Notes: generated by a model from the sequence alone, not told the origin. Counted from the first letter of the stretch, positions 24,452 to 33,541 are shown. The stretch is 64,000 nucleotides of DNA from Kitasatospora sp. MAP5-34 (GCF_029894335.1 NZ_JARXZC010000020.1:62001-126000); one strand, 5' to 3'. Translations and numbers: made by a program.

Positions 24452-26032
24452 ATGACGGAACAACCGCCGGACGACTGGACACCGGTCGAGCAGGGGCTGT
24501 GGGAGGCGTTCCGGCAGGGCCGGACCTACGACCTGCGGACGGGCGACGAGGCTCTCGACCACATCACGGGCTCCGCCGACTGGCCGGAGGAGCGTACGGT
24601 CCGCGCCGAGACGCTGGCCCGGCTGCTGCTGGACGGCCCGGAGCCCGCACCCGGACGGGTGGCCTCGCTCAAACTCACCGGCGCGTACGTGACCGGACCG
24701 CTCTGGCTGGCGGGCGCGACCATCGGGCACTTCCTCGACCTCGCGCACTGCCGGTTCGAGGGGCGGGTGGTGTTCTCCGAGGCGCGGGCGGGCACGCTGC
24801 GCTTCGTCAGCTGCCTGATACCCCGGTTCGAGGCCTCCCGGCTCTCCACCGAGGGCGATCTGCACCTGGCCCGGTCCGTCGTGCCACACGGCATCAAGCT
24901 CACCGACGCCCGGATCGGCACCGACCTGCTGCTCAACCAGGCGACCGTCGGCTCCGACGCGTACGGCCGCGCCCTGGCCGCCGACGGGCTCACCATCAAC
25001 CTCGACTTCGAGGCCGAACGGATGGACTCGCACGGCGAGGTCACCCTGACCAGCACCCGGATCGGCGGCCGCCTCTCGCTGCGCGGCGCCCAGCTGCACG
25101 CCCCCGCCCCGGACCGCAACTGCCTCAGCCTGGCCCGGATCAGTGTCGGCAGCACGCTCTACCTCGGCGGCTCCGCCGACGGCGGCTGGACGGACTCCTC
25201 CGCCAACTACGGCTACGGATACGGCGAGCACGTCCCGCCCGGCACCCCGGGCGTGCCGATGCGGGCCTACGGCGGGGTCCGGCTGGTCGACGGGCGCTTC
25301 GACAACGCCTGCGTGATCACCGACGCCGAGTTCCACCTCACCGACGACCAGGAACTCTCGCTGCGCCGCATCCAGACCCCCGAACTGCGCTTCACCTGCC
25401 CGGCCCCGAAGGGCGGCCGGGTCTCGCTCTCCCGCGCCAAGGTCGGCAACCTGGTCGACCACCCCGACAGCTGGCCCAGGAACGGCCGGGTCGGGCTCAC
25501 CGGCTTCACGTACGAGTCGCTGCGGCCGGTGGTGCCCTTCAGCGTGCAGGAGCGGATCGCCTGGCTGGACGGCGCCCTCGGCGAGTTCCAGCCCGAGCCG
25601 TACGAGCAGCTGGCCGGCGTCCTGCGGCGGGACGGCCGGGACGAGGACGCCCGCGAGGTCCAGTACACCAAGGAGCGCCGCCGCCGGGCCACCCTGCCAC
25701 TGCCCGGCCGGATCTGGGGCCGGCTCCAGGACGCCACCGTCGGCTACGGCTACCGGCCGGGACGGGCCGCCCTCTGGCTGCTGCTCGCCTGGGCGCTGGG
25801 CGCCGCGTACTTCAGCGGGCACCGCCCGCCCCCGCTGAAGGCCGACGAGGTGCCGACCTGGGACCCGCTGCTCTACGCCCTCTCCAAGGTGCTGCCGGTG
25901 GTCAACCTCAACCAGGACGGGTGGAACCCGGGCGGGACGGGCCAGTGGGTGGCGACCGGACTGGTGATCTCGGGCTGGGTACTGGCCACTACCGTGGTGG
26001 CGGGGGCGACCAGGATGCTGCAGCGCGGCTAG
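24452..26032 (+). CDS. Pentapeptide-repeat-like membrane-associated protein
   Basis: 526 residues; GGGGGAG precedes the ATG. Residues about 70-350 form irregular beta-helix-like units (ALKLTGAYVTGPLWLAGATI, HLARSVVPHGIKLTDARIG, SLRGAQLH), followed by a helical linker (YEQLAGVLRRDGRDEDAREV) and two C-terminal membrane segments (AALWLLLAWALGAAYF and WVATGLVISGWVLATTVVAG). Streptomyces relatives are sometimes labelled membrane-associated oxidoreductase, but I see no cofactor motif. The likely role is a cytosolic scaffold tied to the membrane. It is divergent from hisD. Confidence 0.75.
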   Translation: MTEQPPDDWTPVEQGLWEAFRQGRTYDLRTGDEALDHITGSADWPEERTVRAETLARLLLDGPEPAPGRVASLKLTGAYVTGPLWLAGATIGHFLDLAHCRFEGRVVFSEARAGTLRFVSCLIPRFEASRLSTEGDLHLARSVVPHGIKLTDARIGTDLLLNQATVGSDAYGRALAADGLTINLDFEAERMDSHGEVTLTSTRIGGRLSLRGAQLHAPAPDRNCLSLARISVGSTLYLGGSADGGWTDSSANYGYGYGEHVPPGTPGVPMRAYGGVRLVDGRFDNACVITDAEFHLTDDQELSLRRIQTPELRFTCPAPKGGRVSLSRAKVGNLVDHPDSWPRNGRVGLTGFTYESLRPVVPFSVQERIAWLDGALGEFQPEPYEQLAGVLRRDGRDEDAREVQYTKERRRRATLPLPGRIWGRLQDATVGYGYRPGRAALWLLLAWALGAAYFSGHRPPPLKADEVPTWDPLLYALSKVLPVVNLNQDGWNPGGTGQWVATGLVISGWVLATTVVAGATRMLQRG

Positions 26033-26036
26033 CGCC

Positions 26037-26127
26037 GCCACCAAGGGAGCGGCAGGGCAACGGTCCGTAGCTTCCGGTTTCGCGCACGCGTTGATCAAGC
26101 AGAGCCCCGCGCCCCTGGTGGTGGCTG
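26037..26127. repeat. Degenerate copy of the Streptomyces interspersed inverted repeat
   Basis: CCACCAAGGGAGCGG near 26038 faces AGCCCCGCGCCCCTGGTGGT near 26103, matching the arms of the repeat after trpA. It follows the stop of the 24452 gene and may stop transcription. Confidence 0.5.
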
Positions 26128-26189
26128 GCCGAGGCGCCGGTCGAAAAGCCCGGCGCGCGGCAGGGCGTTCGACAACTACGCTGTGCGCC

Positions 26190-26918
26190 GTGACTGAACG
26201 GCTCCCGCTCTTCCCGCTCAACACGGTCCTGTACCCGGGTCTCGTGCTGCCCCTGCATGTCTTCGAGGAGCGCTACCGGAGGCTGGTCGGCGATCTGCTG
26301 GCCCGGCCGGAGGGCCTGCCGCGCCGTTTCGGGGTGCTGGCGATCAAGGACGGCCGTGAGGTCGCGCCGGTCCGCGAGCAGAACGGCCACGCCGGGCCGC
26401 TGGACGGGCTCGGCACCGCGACCGGCGATCCGCTGGAGGCGCTGCACCACGTCGGCTGCGTCGCGGACGTGACCGACGTCCAGGAGCTGCCGGACGGCCA
26501 GTACCGGCTGGTCGTCACCGGGACCACCCGGTTCCGGCTCCGCTCGGTGGAGACCGGCGGCCCGTACCTGACAGGCGACACCGAGCTGATCGAGGAGCGC
26601 CCGGGCGAGGGCGCCGGCGCTCTCGCCGCCGGGGTCGTGCGGGCCTTCCGCGCCTACCAGAAGCGCCTGGCGGGGGCCCGCGAGGCCAGCCTCGCCGGGG
26701 AGCAGGAGCTGCCCGCCGACCCGCAGGTGCTCTCGTACCTGGTCGCGGCGGCGGCGATCCTGCCCACCCCGGTCAAGCAGGAACTGCTGTCCTGCCCGGA
26801 TACCGCCCAGCGGCTCACCACCGAACTGGCGCTGCTCCGCCGCGAGACCGCCCTCCTCGCCTGGCTGCCTTCGCTGCCGGCCCACGAACTGACCCGCCAG
26901 GCCTTCAGCCCGAACTAG
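26190..26918 (+). CDS. Lon N-terminal (LAN) substrate-binding domain protein
   Basis: 242 residues with only the Lon N-terminal domain and no ATPase or protease part. It opens RLPLFPLNTVLYPGLVLPLH and continues HVFEERYRRL, the family signature, then VGCVADVTDVQELPDGQYRL. The C-terminal third is helical. The GTG start is chosen since the upstream extension reads repeat sequence. Such proteins are common in actinobacteria and may bind unfolded substrates. Confidence 0.9.
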   Translation: MTERLPLFPLNTVLYPGLVLPLHVFEERYRRLVGDLLARPEGLPRRFGVLAIKDGREVAPVREQNGHAGPLDGLGTATGDPLEALHHVGCVADVTDVQELPDGQYRLVVTGTTRFRLRSVETGGPYLTGDTELIEERPGEGAGALAAGVVRAFRAYQKRLAGAREASLAGEQELPADPQVLSYLVAAAAILPTPVKQELLSCPDTAQRLTTELALLRRETALLAWLPSLPAHELTRQAFSPN

Positions 26919-26956
26919 GCCCTCACCAGCCAGGCCCGCACCAGGGAGTATGACGA

Positions 26957-27442
26957 ATGGCGAAGAAGAAGGGCGGCGGCACACCCGCGACCGTCGCGCT
27001 GGAGGCGGCCGGGGTGCCGTTCACGGTGCACTCGTACGAGCACGACCCGGCGGCCGCCTCCTACGGCGGCGAGGCCGCCGAGGCGCTCGGGGTGGCTGCG
27101 GGGAGGGTGTTCAAGACCCTGGTCGCCGAGGTGGACGGCACGCTGACGGTCGGCGTGGTGCCGGTCTCCGGGCAGCTGGATCTCAAGGCGCTCGCGGCGG
27201 CGGTCGGCGGCAAGCGGGCGGCGATGGCCGACCCGGCGGCCGCCGAGCGCAGCAGCGGCTACGTGCTCGGCGGGATCTCCCCGCTCGGCCAGCGCCGGGC
27301 GCTGCGCACGGTGCTGGACGTGAGCGCGCTGGACCACCCGACGGTGTACGTCTCCGCCGGGCGGCGCGGTCTGGAGGTCGAGCTCGCGCCCGGTGATCTG
27401 GTCACGCTCACCAAGGCGCTGACTGCGGCGATCGGCCGCTGA
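26957..27442 (+). CDS. ybaK: YbaK/EbsC-type aminoacyl-tRNA deacylase
   Basis: 161 residues. The catalytic Lys lies in AAGRVFKTLVAEVDG. The Gly-rich loop that holds the tRNA 3' end is SSGYVLGGISPLGQRRALRT. Such proteins remove Cys mischarged onto tRNA-Pro and are cytosolic. It follows the Lon-N gene by 38 bases and its TGA abuts the next gene's stop on the other strand. Confidence 0.92.
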   Translation: MAKKKGGGTPATVALEAAGVPFTVHSYEHDPAAASYGGEAAEALGVAAGRVFKTLVAEVDGTLTVGVVPVSGQLDLKALAAAVGGKRAAMADPAAAERSSGYVLGGISPLGQRRALRTVLDVSALDHPTVYVSAGRRGLEVELAPGDLVTLTKALTAAIGR

Positions 27443-28162
27443 TCAGGCGGTCGGCTCGGGACGGTCCGCAGGGCGGTCCTCGGGAAGGTTCTCGGGGCGG
27501 TCCTCGGGACGGTTCTCCGGCAGGCTGTCCTGCCGTACCGGGCTGTCCTGCGGGCCCGCCCAGTACGGCGGCGGGTCCTCCTCGCGCTTGCCGAAGGCCG
27601 CCGACAGGGCCAGCAGCACCACCATCGCCGTTATCGGCCAGACCAGCAGGGCGCCGTGCGAGCCGAGTTGGATGGCGGCGCTGAAGTCGACGCCCAGTCC
27701 GGCGTGCTTGGCGTTGGCGAGCACGTTCGTGCTCGGGCCGAGCCACATGCCCAGCTTCCAGGCGATCACCGATCCGGCCAGGCCACCGGCCGCCAGACCG
27801 GCCGCCACCGAGATGCCGCCACCCCGGCGGCGGGTCAGCAGGAAGGCGACCAGCGCCGTCAGCAGACCGGCGCCGAGACCGAGCAGGACGAAGACGCTGT
27901 CCGCGCCCGCCCGCTGCTCGCCCTCCGGGTCCACGTACCGGATGGCGTCGGTGCCCGCCACGAGCATCACCCGGGGCGCCAGGTGGAACCAGAGCACCCC
28001 GACCAGCAGGCCGAGCAGCGCGCCGACCGCCGTGATCAGCAGCCCGATCAGGAGCTCCGGGAGCAGCGGGCGACGCGGCCGGGGCGCTTCGGGGAGGTAC
28101 GAGGCCCCCTCGAAGCTGTCGGCTCTGGCGTCAGGACCCGCAGGTGTGTTCGGTACGGTCAC
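27443..28162 (-). CDS. DUF2567-like membrane protein
   Basis: 239 residues with four membrane segments (LLIGLLITAVGALLGLLVGV, VLLGLGAGLLTALVAFLL, GLAAGGLAGSVIAWKLGMWL, LLVWPITAMVVLLALSAAFG). The pattern VLWFHLAPRVMLV and WLGPSTNVL matches the actinobacterial DUF2567 group. The cytosolic C-terminus is a tandem RPE-type repeat (ENRPEDRPENLPEDRPADRP), visible in DNA as near-copies of a 15-18 base unit around 27470-27530. Function unknown. Confidence 0.75.
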   Translation of the reverse strand: MTVPNTPAGPDARADSFEGASYLPEAPRPRRPLLPELLIGLLITAVGALLGLLVGVLWFHLAPRVMLVAGTDAIRYVDPEGEQRAGADSVFVLLGLGAGLLTALVAFLLTRRRGGGISVAAGLAAGGLAGSVIAWKLGMWLGPSTNVLANAKHAGLGVDFSAAIQLGSHGALLVWPITAMVVLLALSAAFGKREEDPPPYWAGPQDSPVRQDSLPENRPEDRPENLPEDRPADRPEPTA

Positions 28163-28188
28163 CCGACCATCGTTTCATGACTCAAGAG

Positions 28189-28986
28189 TCAGCGTGTGGT
28201 CGCCCAGCGGTAGGCCCTGGTGGCGAGCGCCAGCGAGGCGAGCCCGACCACCGCGCAGACCGAGAGATCACCGACGACCGCCGCCCAGTCCGGCGACGCC
28301 GTGAAGGTCCGGGCGAACGCCTCGACCCCGTACGTGGAGGGCAGCAGATCGCGCAGCCAGCGGACCGCCTCCGGCAGGTGGGCCACCGGCAGGACGCCCA
28401 GCAGCAGCGCCGCCGACATGCCGAGCTGGCCCAGCAGCGTGGCGATCTCCTGGCGCGGCGCCAGCAGCCCGCAGGCCGCGCCCAGCCCCGCGAGCGCCGC
28501 GCCGGCGAGCGGCACGACGGCGAGCAGCACCCAGAGGTGCGCCCAGGGCAGTTCGAACATCCAGGCCCCGACCCCCGCCGTCACCAGCGCGCCGGGCAGG
28601 GTGAACGAGGCGTACGCGGCGGCCGTGCCGAGCACCACGGAGGCCGGCGGGACGGGCAGCGTCGCGTAGTGGTCCAGGCCGCCGGTGGCGCGGAGCCGGC
28701 CGAAGTACTGGGCGAGCAGGTTGAGCGCCACGAAGGCGACCACCAGCACGCTGGAACCCGCGACCACGGCGTGCGCGGCCGGGTTGTCGCCCGGGTCGAC
28801 CACGCCGCGCATCATCACCAGGATGCCGAGCGACTGGAAGGTGGCGACGAAGAGCAGCGGGATCCGGGAGACCTTGGCCCGGGCCAGCTGCGCCCGGTAG
28901 ACGGCGCCCAGCGCGGGCAGCAGCCGGGCGGCCGGGGCCAGCGGGGCGGCCGTGGTGACCGGCGGGGCTTCTTCGAGCAGCGTCAC
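28189..28986 (-). CDS. ABC-2 type transporter permease
   Basis: 265 residues with about six membrane segments, of the type ABC-2 exporters use (RIPLLFVATFQSLGILVMMR near residues 40-60, then VVAFVALNLLAQYFGRLRA). The GTG start overlaps the stop of the ATPase gene as GTGA. The pair resembles drug or antibiotic exporters; the substrate is unknown. Confidence 0.88.
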   Translation of the reverse strand: MTLLEEAPPVTTAAPLAPAARLLPALGAVYRAQLARAKVSRIPLLFVATFQSLGILVMMRGVVDPGDNPAAHAVVAGSSVLVVAFVALNLLAQYFGRLRATGGLDHYATLPVPPASVVLGTAAAYASFTLPGALVTAGVGAWMFELPWAHLWVLLAVVPLAGAALAGLGAACGLLAPRQEIATLLGQLGMSAALLLGVLPVAHLPEAVRWLRDLLPSTYGVEAFARTFTASPDWAAVVGDLSVCAVVGLASLALATRAYRWATTR

Positions 28987-30017
28987 TTCGCCAGCCCTCC
29001 GTGTCTGCCGCCGAGCTTGAGGTACGCGTCCTCGAGGCTCGGGGTGGCCAGGGTGAAGTCGTCCAGGGCCGCGAACGCGGGGCCCGTGGTGACCGCCGCG
29101 ACCAGCTCGCGGGCCTCTTCGGGGGTGGTGCGGACGGTCCAGCGGCGGCCGGTGCGCTCGGCGCGCTCGGCCAGCCGGGCGACGGCCGGGACCTCCACGG
29201 GGGCCTCCGTCCGCCAGACCAGGTCGAGCCGGACGTCACCGTCCACCAGGGCCTTCAGCCCACCGGGGGTGTCGCAGGCGATCACCCGGCCGTCGTCCAC
29301 CACCGCGACCCGGTCGAGCACGGTCTCCGCCTCGATGACGTTGTGGGTGACCAGCAGGACGGTCGTCCCGCGCTCGGCCCGGCGGCGGTCGACGGCCGCC
29401 CAGACGGCGCGGCGGGCGACCGGGTCCATCCCGGTGGTCGGCTCGTCCAGCACCAGCAGCGGCCGCTCCCCCACCAGCGTGGCGGCGAAGCAGGCCAGGC
29501 GGCGCTGGCCGCCGGAAAGCTTGGCCAGCGGGCGGGCGGCGATCGGCTCCAGGCCGAGTTCGGTGAGCACGTCGGCGGTCTCGGCGCGGGCCTGGGCCCG
29601 GCTGAGCCCGCGCAGCTGCCCGGTGGTCTCGGCGGCCATCACGACGGTCAGCTCGTCCAGCGCGCTGGACTCCTGGCCGAGGTAGGCGAGCAGCCGGGCG
29701 GCCAGTTCGGGCCGGCGGACGATGTCGTGGCCGAGGATCTGCACACTCCCCCGGTCGGGCCGGAGCAGGCCGGTGAGCTGGCGGACCAGGGTGGACTTGC
29801 CCGCGCCGTTGGGCCCGAGCAGCCCGAAGACCTCACCGCACCGGATGTCCAGGTCGATGCCGTCGTTGGCCTTGATCTCGGTGGCCCCGCCGCGACTGCG
29901 GGTGCGGTAGGTCTTGGCCAGGTCTCGTACGGTGCAGCACTGCGGGGCGTGTTGGCCGGGCCCGCCGAGGCCGCCTTGCGGCGTGGCCCCTGGTGCCAGC
30001 CGGTCGGTGTCGCTCAC
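28983..30017 (-). CDS. ABC transporter ATP-binding protein
   Basis: 344 residues from a GTG. Walker A GPNGAGKST, signature LSGGQRRL, Walker B LLVLDEPTTG and H-loop VTHN are intact. The C-terminal 90 residues form the small regulatory domain common in drug exporters of the DrrA type. Translation is coupled to the permease. A longer frame upstream reads the NYN gene out of frame. Confidence 0.92.
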   Translation of the reverse strand: MSDTDRLAPGATPQGGLGGPGQHAPQCCTVRDLAKTYRTRSRGGATEIKANDGIDLDIRCGEVFGLLGPNGAGKSTLVRQLTGLLRPDRGSVQILGHDIVRRPELAARLLAYLGQESSALDELTVVMAAETTGQLRGLSRAQARAETADVLTELGLEPIAARPLAKLSGGQRRLACFAATLVGERPLLVLDEPTTGMDPVARRAVWAAVDRRRAERGTTVLLVTHNVIEAETVLDRVAVVDDGRVIACDTPGGLKALVDGDVRLDLVWRTEAPVEVPAVARLAERAERTGRRWTVRTTPEEARELVAAVTTGPAFAALDDFTLATPSLEDAYLKLGGRHGGLAK

Positions 30018-30076
30018 GGTCGAAGACTCTACGCGCTGACCGGACGGATTCGGACAAGGGGGCTGCCGCCCCAGCG

Positions 30077-31246
30077 CTAGCTGTCCGTGAGGGCCAGTTC
30101 GCCGCCGGGGACGCGGGTGGCCAGTTCCTTCCAGAAGCCGGCTCTGATGGCGTAGCGGTCGTGCTCGTCGATCTGGTCGTCCTTGTGCGCGAGCAGCCCG
30201 AAGCGGGCCGCGTAGCGGAGCAGCTCGCCGTCGAGGCGGTGCGGGATGCGCGGGTAGTCGGTCCAGAGCAGGGCGAGGCGCTCCACCGTGCCGAGGCGGT
30301 CCATCCAGCGGCGGGCGAAGACGTGACCGACCTCGTGGGCGTCGCCGCCGATGGTGGTGATGTCCTCCTCGCGGTCGGCCCAGCGCTGCTCGGCGGAGGT
30401 GAGCTGGGCGAGCGTCGGCAGCAGGTCGGCGGGCGAGCAGGAGTCGGCCGAGGCGCCGGCCCGCTCCACCCAGCCGCGTTCGGAGGACCAGCGCAGGACG
30501 AGGGAGGTGGGCATGGGTGCGACCGTGCGGGAGGCGAGGTCCTTCGGGGTGGGCACGACCTTGAGTACGGCGGCGGGACCAGCCTGGGCTGCCGGCTCGG
30601 GCTCGGTGGCGGCCGGGCCGGGGCCGGGCGCGGGTGGCGCGGCCAGCAGGTCGGCCAGCTCGGCGCGCGGCCCGGGGGCGTGGAACTGCGCGGGCGCCTC
30701 GCGGACGCGTACCCAGCGCTCGATCCACTCGCGGTCGAGCACCCGGCGTTCGTCGGCCTCGCCGACCAGGTCCTCGGACTGGTTGAAGTCGCCGTCGGCG
30801 GCCTGCAGCGCCCACAGGTGGACGACCACGCCGTGCTCCTTGGCGGACATCATGCCGGGCAGCAGGTCGCCGTCCCCGGTGATCAGCACCACATCGGCGC
30901 AGGCCCGGTTGCGGGCCAGCTCGGAGAGTTCGGCGTGCATCGCCGCGTCCACGCCCTTCTGCACCCGGCGCCCCTCCGCACGGGTCAGCGCGCCCAGCCG
31001 GACGGTCACCCGGGGCAGCACCCGCAGCCGGCGGTGCTCGGGCAGCGGGCGGCGGTCGGGCGCGGCGTCGAACCAGTAGATCCGCAGCAGCGGCAACCCG
31101 GTCTCGGCCTCCGCGCGTTCGCGCAGCGCGGCGATCAGCACGGTGTGGTCGACCGTCACCCGCGAACGGGAGGGCTCCCCCGCGAGCAGACTGGCCGAGG
31201 CCCCCAGCAGGTATCCGGCGTCCACCAGGACAACGCAGCGGTCCAC
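30077..31246 (-). CDS. NYN-domain (PIN-like nuclease) protein
   Basis: 389 residues from a GTG with GAGG eight bases upstream. The acidic NYN active site is complete: VVLVDAGYLL, KGVDAAMHAELSELA and DVVLITGDGDLLPGM. A Pro-rich linker follows, then a helical C-terminal half (DRYAIRAGFWKELATRVPGG) without a recognised RNA-binding fold. NYN proteins are single-strand ribonucleases or RNA-processing factors. The long open frame upstream (to 31417) has no ribosome site. Confidence 0.88.
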   Translation of the reverse strand: MDRCVVLVDAGYLLGASASLLAGEPSRSRVTVDHTVLIAALRERAEAETGLPLLRIYWFDAAPDRRPLPEHRRLRVLPRVTVRLGALTRAEGRRVQKGVDAAMHAELSELARNRACADVVLITGDGDLLPGMMSAKEHGVVVHLWALQAADGDFNQSEDLVGEADERRVLDREWIERWVRVREAPAQFHAPGPRAELADLLAAPPAPGPGPAATEPEPAAQAGPAAVLKVVPTPKDLASRTVAPMPTSLVLRWSSERGWVERAGASADSCSPADLLPTLAQLTSAEQRWADREEDITTIGGDAHEVGHVFARRWMDRLGTVERLALLWTDYPRIPHRLDGELLRYAARFGLLAHKDDQIDEHDRYAIRAGFWKELATRVPGGELALTDS

Positions 31247-31430
31247 TTCCGCACCTCTTCTCCGGTCGGCCCCCGTCACCGGAGAGCCACACGGCGCTCC
31301 CGCAGGGGCTGCATGGGCGCCGGATCCCGGCCGCACGACCGTTGGGCACTCCTCTACCCTCCGCTGCGACGGTGAACCGTCCCAGCGGGTCCGGGCAGCT
31401 GCCGAAGTGCGCGGCACACCGGGTAACCGT

Positions 31431-31461
31431 CAGGGGTGCGGGGTGGGACCCCGCACCCCTG
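31431..31461 (-). terminator. Strong hairpin terminator after asd
   Basis: CAGGGGTGCGGGGT pairs perfectly with ACCCCGCACCCCTG over 14 bp with a three-base loop. It starts nine bases past the asd stop. Confidence 0.9.
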
Positions 31462-31469
31462 AACAGGTG

Positions 31470-32498
31470 TCAGCCCCGCAACTCCGCCGCGACCAGCTCG
31501 GCGATCTGGACGGCGTTCAGCGCCGCGCCCTTGCGGAGGTTGTCGTTGGAGAGGAACAGCGCGATGCCGTTGTCCACCGTCTCGTCGGCCCGGATCCGGC
31601 CGACGTACGAGGCGTCCTTGCCGGCCGCCTGCAGCGGGGTCGGGATGTCCGAGAGCTCGACGCCGGGGGCGTCCGCGAGCAGCTCGGCCACCCGCTCGAC
31701 GCTGATCGGGCGGGCGAAGCGGGCGTTGATCTGCAGCGAGTGGCCGCTGAAGACCGGAACGCGGACGCAGGTACCGGAGACCTTGAGCTCGGGGATCTCC
31801 AGGATCTTGCGGCTCTCGTGGCGGAGCTTCTGCTCCTCGTCGGTCTCGAACGAGCCGTCGTCGACGACCGAGCCGGCCATCGGCACCACGTTGAAGGCGA
31901 TCGGGCGCTGGTAGACGTTGGGCTCGGGGAACTCGACCGCCTCGCCGTCGAACGCGAGCTGGTCAGCGGCCTCGGCCACCTTGCACGCCTGGTTGTACAG
32001 CTCGGCGACCCCGGCCACGCCCGAACCCGACACCGCCTGGTAGGTGGTGGCGACCATCGCGGTCAGACCGGCCTCCTCGTGCAGCGGGCGCAGCACCGGC
32101 ATGGCGGCCATGGTGGTGCAGTTCGGGTTGGCGATGATGCCCTTGGGGCGGTCGGCGATCGCGTGCGGGTTGACCTCGGAGACCACCAGCGGGACCTCGG
32201 GGTCGCGCCGCCAGGCCGAGGAGTTGTCGATCACGACCGCGCCCGCCGCGGCGACCTTCGGCGCCAGCGCCCTGGAGGTCGCGCCACCGGCCGAGAAGAT
32301 CACGATGTCCAGGCCGGTGTAGTCGGCCGTGGCCGCGTCCTCGATGGTGATCTCGGTGTCCTCCCAGGGCAGCGTCCGCCCGGCCGAACGGGCCGAGGCG
32401 AACAGGCGCAGCTGCGTGACGGGGAACTTCCGCTCCGCCAGAATGCCGCGCACGACGCCGCCGACCTGCCCGGTCGCTCCTACGATGCCGATCCTCAT
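31470..32498 (-). CDS. asd: Aspartate-semialdehyde dehydrogenase
   Basis: Reduces aspartyl phosphate to the semialdehyde on the way to lysine, DAP, threonine and methionine. 342 residues. NADP loop GIVGATGQVGG; catalytic Cys in ANPNCTTMAAMPV; His in VPVFSGHSLQINARF. The ATG has GGAGGAG a few bases upstream. It is followed by a strong terminator. The neighbouring dapA-like gene on the same strand uses its product. Confidence 0.95.
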   Translation of the reverse strand: MRIGIVGATGQVGGVVRGILAERKFPVTQLRLFASARSAGRTLPWEDTEITIEDAATADYTGLDIVIFSAGGATSRALAPKVAAAGAVVIDNSSAWRRDPEVPLVVSEVNPHAIADRPKGIIANPNCTTMAAMPVLRPLHEEAGLTAMVATTYQAVSGSGVAGVAELYNQACKVAEAADQLAFDGEAVEFPEPNVYQRPIAFNVVPMAGSVVDDGSFETDEEQKLRHESRKILEIPELKVSGTCVRVPVFSGHSLQINARFARPISVERVAELLADAPGVELSDIPTPLQAAGKDASYVGRIRADETVDNGIALFLSNDNLRKGAALNAVQIAELVAAELRG

Positions 32499-32588
32499 CC
32501 GACTTCTCCTCCGGTGTTGTGCTCGTGGTGTCTGCCTGCTGGGGCCCGCGCCCTGCCCGCCGACGGCAACAGTGCCCATCATGCCTGT

Positions 32589-33470
32589 TCAGCCACCCAG
32601 GGCGACGAGGCATTCCAAGGCGTGGTCGACGGACGCCCGGCCTGCGGGAAGCAGCGGAAGCCTGACCGCCGCGCCGGGGATCCGGCCCTGGGCGTGCAGC
32701 ACCCCCTTGACCACCGCCGGGTTGGGCTCGGCGAACGCCGCCCCGGCGAGCGCGGCGAGGCGGTGCCCGAGCTCGCGCGCCCGTATGGTGTCGCCCTGGT
32801 GCCAGGCGTCCACCAGCTCGACGAACCGCCCGGTGGCCAGGTGCGCGGAGGCCAGGATGCCGCCGGCCGCGCCCATCGCGAGCAGCGGCGACAGGTACAG
32901 GTCGTCCCCGGCCAGCACGGCGAAGTCCTCGGGCGCCGCGCCCAGCAGGCTGACGGTGTCCTGGTCGATCGCGCCCACCGCGAGCTTGACGCCCGCGACC
33001 TTCGGCAGCGCGGCGAGGCGCAGCAGGGTGTCGGCGCCGAGCGGCTGACCGGTGCGGTAGGGGATGTGGTAGATGATCAACGGGACGGGGCTGTGCGCGG
33101 CCAGGTACTCGAAGTGGGCCAGCACCCCGGCCTCGCCCGGGCGGCTGAACGACGGTACGGGCACCAGGGCGGCGTCCGCCCCGGCCAGCTCCTGGAGGGC
33201 CGCCGCGCCGCGCCGGGTGTCGCTGCCGCCGCCCGCGCCGACGATCAGCGTGGCCCCGCGCTCGCGGCAGACCCGGGTGCACACCTCGACGACCGTACGC
33301 CGCTCGTCGTCGTCCAGGGCGGCGGCCTCGGCCGTCGTCCCGAGCGCCACCAGGCCGACCGCGCCCTCGTCGAGCACCGCGTGGGCAAGTGCTTCGAGCG
33401 CGTGGGCGGCGAGGCCGCCGTCGGGGGTGAAGGGGGTGATCAGCGGGACGTGGATACCTCGGAGTTCCAT
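32589..33470 (-). CDS. DapA-family (dihydrodipicolinate synthase-like) aldolase
   Basis: 293 residues, TIM-barrel class I aldolase. IHVPLITPFTPDGGL opens the barrel; GTTAEAAALDDDERR carries the phosphate-like loop; LIIYHIPYRTGQ has the Tyr, and VAGVKLAVG the Schiff-base Lys. It could be 4-hydroxy-tetrahydrodipicolinate synthase or a related aldolase; pairing with asd favours the lysine/DAP route. Starts at MELRGIHVP. It is divergent from a LysR gene across 71 bases that carry an operator-like dyad. Confidence 0.85.
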   Translation of the reverse strand: MELRGIHVPLITPFTPDGGLAAHALEALAHAVLDEGAVGLVALGTTAEAAALDDDERRTVVEVCTRVCRERGATLIVGAGGGSDTRRGAAALQELAGADAALVPVPSFSRPGEAGVLAHFEYLAAHSPVPLIIYHIPYRTGQPLGADTLLRLAALPKVAGVKLAVGAIDQDTVSLLGAAPEDFAVLAGDDLYLSPLLAMGAAGGILASAHLATGRFVELVDAWHQGDTIRARELGHRLAALAGAAFAEPNPAVVKGVLHAQGRIPGAAVRLPLLPAGRASVDHALECLVALGG

Positions 33471-33484
33471 GCACCGAGCGTGGC

Positions 33485-33505
33485 GGACCTGAACCGTGCA
33501 GGTCC
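33485..33505. promoter_or_regulatory. Inverted repeat, probable LysR operator
   Basis: GGACCTG-N7-CAGGTCC is a perfect 7-bp dyad between the divergent dapA-like and LysR genes, three bases upstream of the TTCACA box. Its place and symmetry fit LysR-type control of both genes, inferred. Confidence 0.5.
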
Positions 33506-33507
33506 AG

Positions 33508-33541
33508 TTCACATTTATGAGGCTTCTCGTAAGCTCTGCTT
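33508..33541 (+). promoter_or_regulatory. Leaderless promoter of the LysR gene
   Basis: TTCACA (33508-33513), a 16-base spacer and TAAGCT (33530-33535) fit sigma-70-type promoter boxes. The ATG is six bases after the -10 box and there is no ribosome site, so the transcript is likely leaderless. Confidence 0.6.

Noticed and set aside
22997..26032. 1011-codon frame before the pentapeptide-like gene
   Set aside because: The first 485 codons are antisense to hisD. A strong ribosome site and ATG at 24452 mark the true start.
28983..31349. 788-codon frame containing the ABC ATPase
   Set aside because: The first 440 codons are Arg/Pro-rich and cross the NYN gene in another frame; the ATPase starts at 30017.
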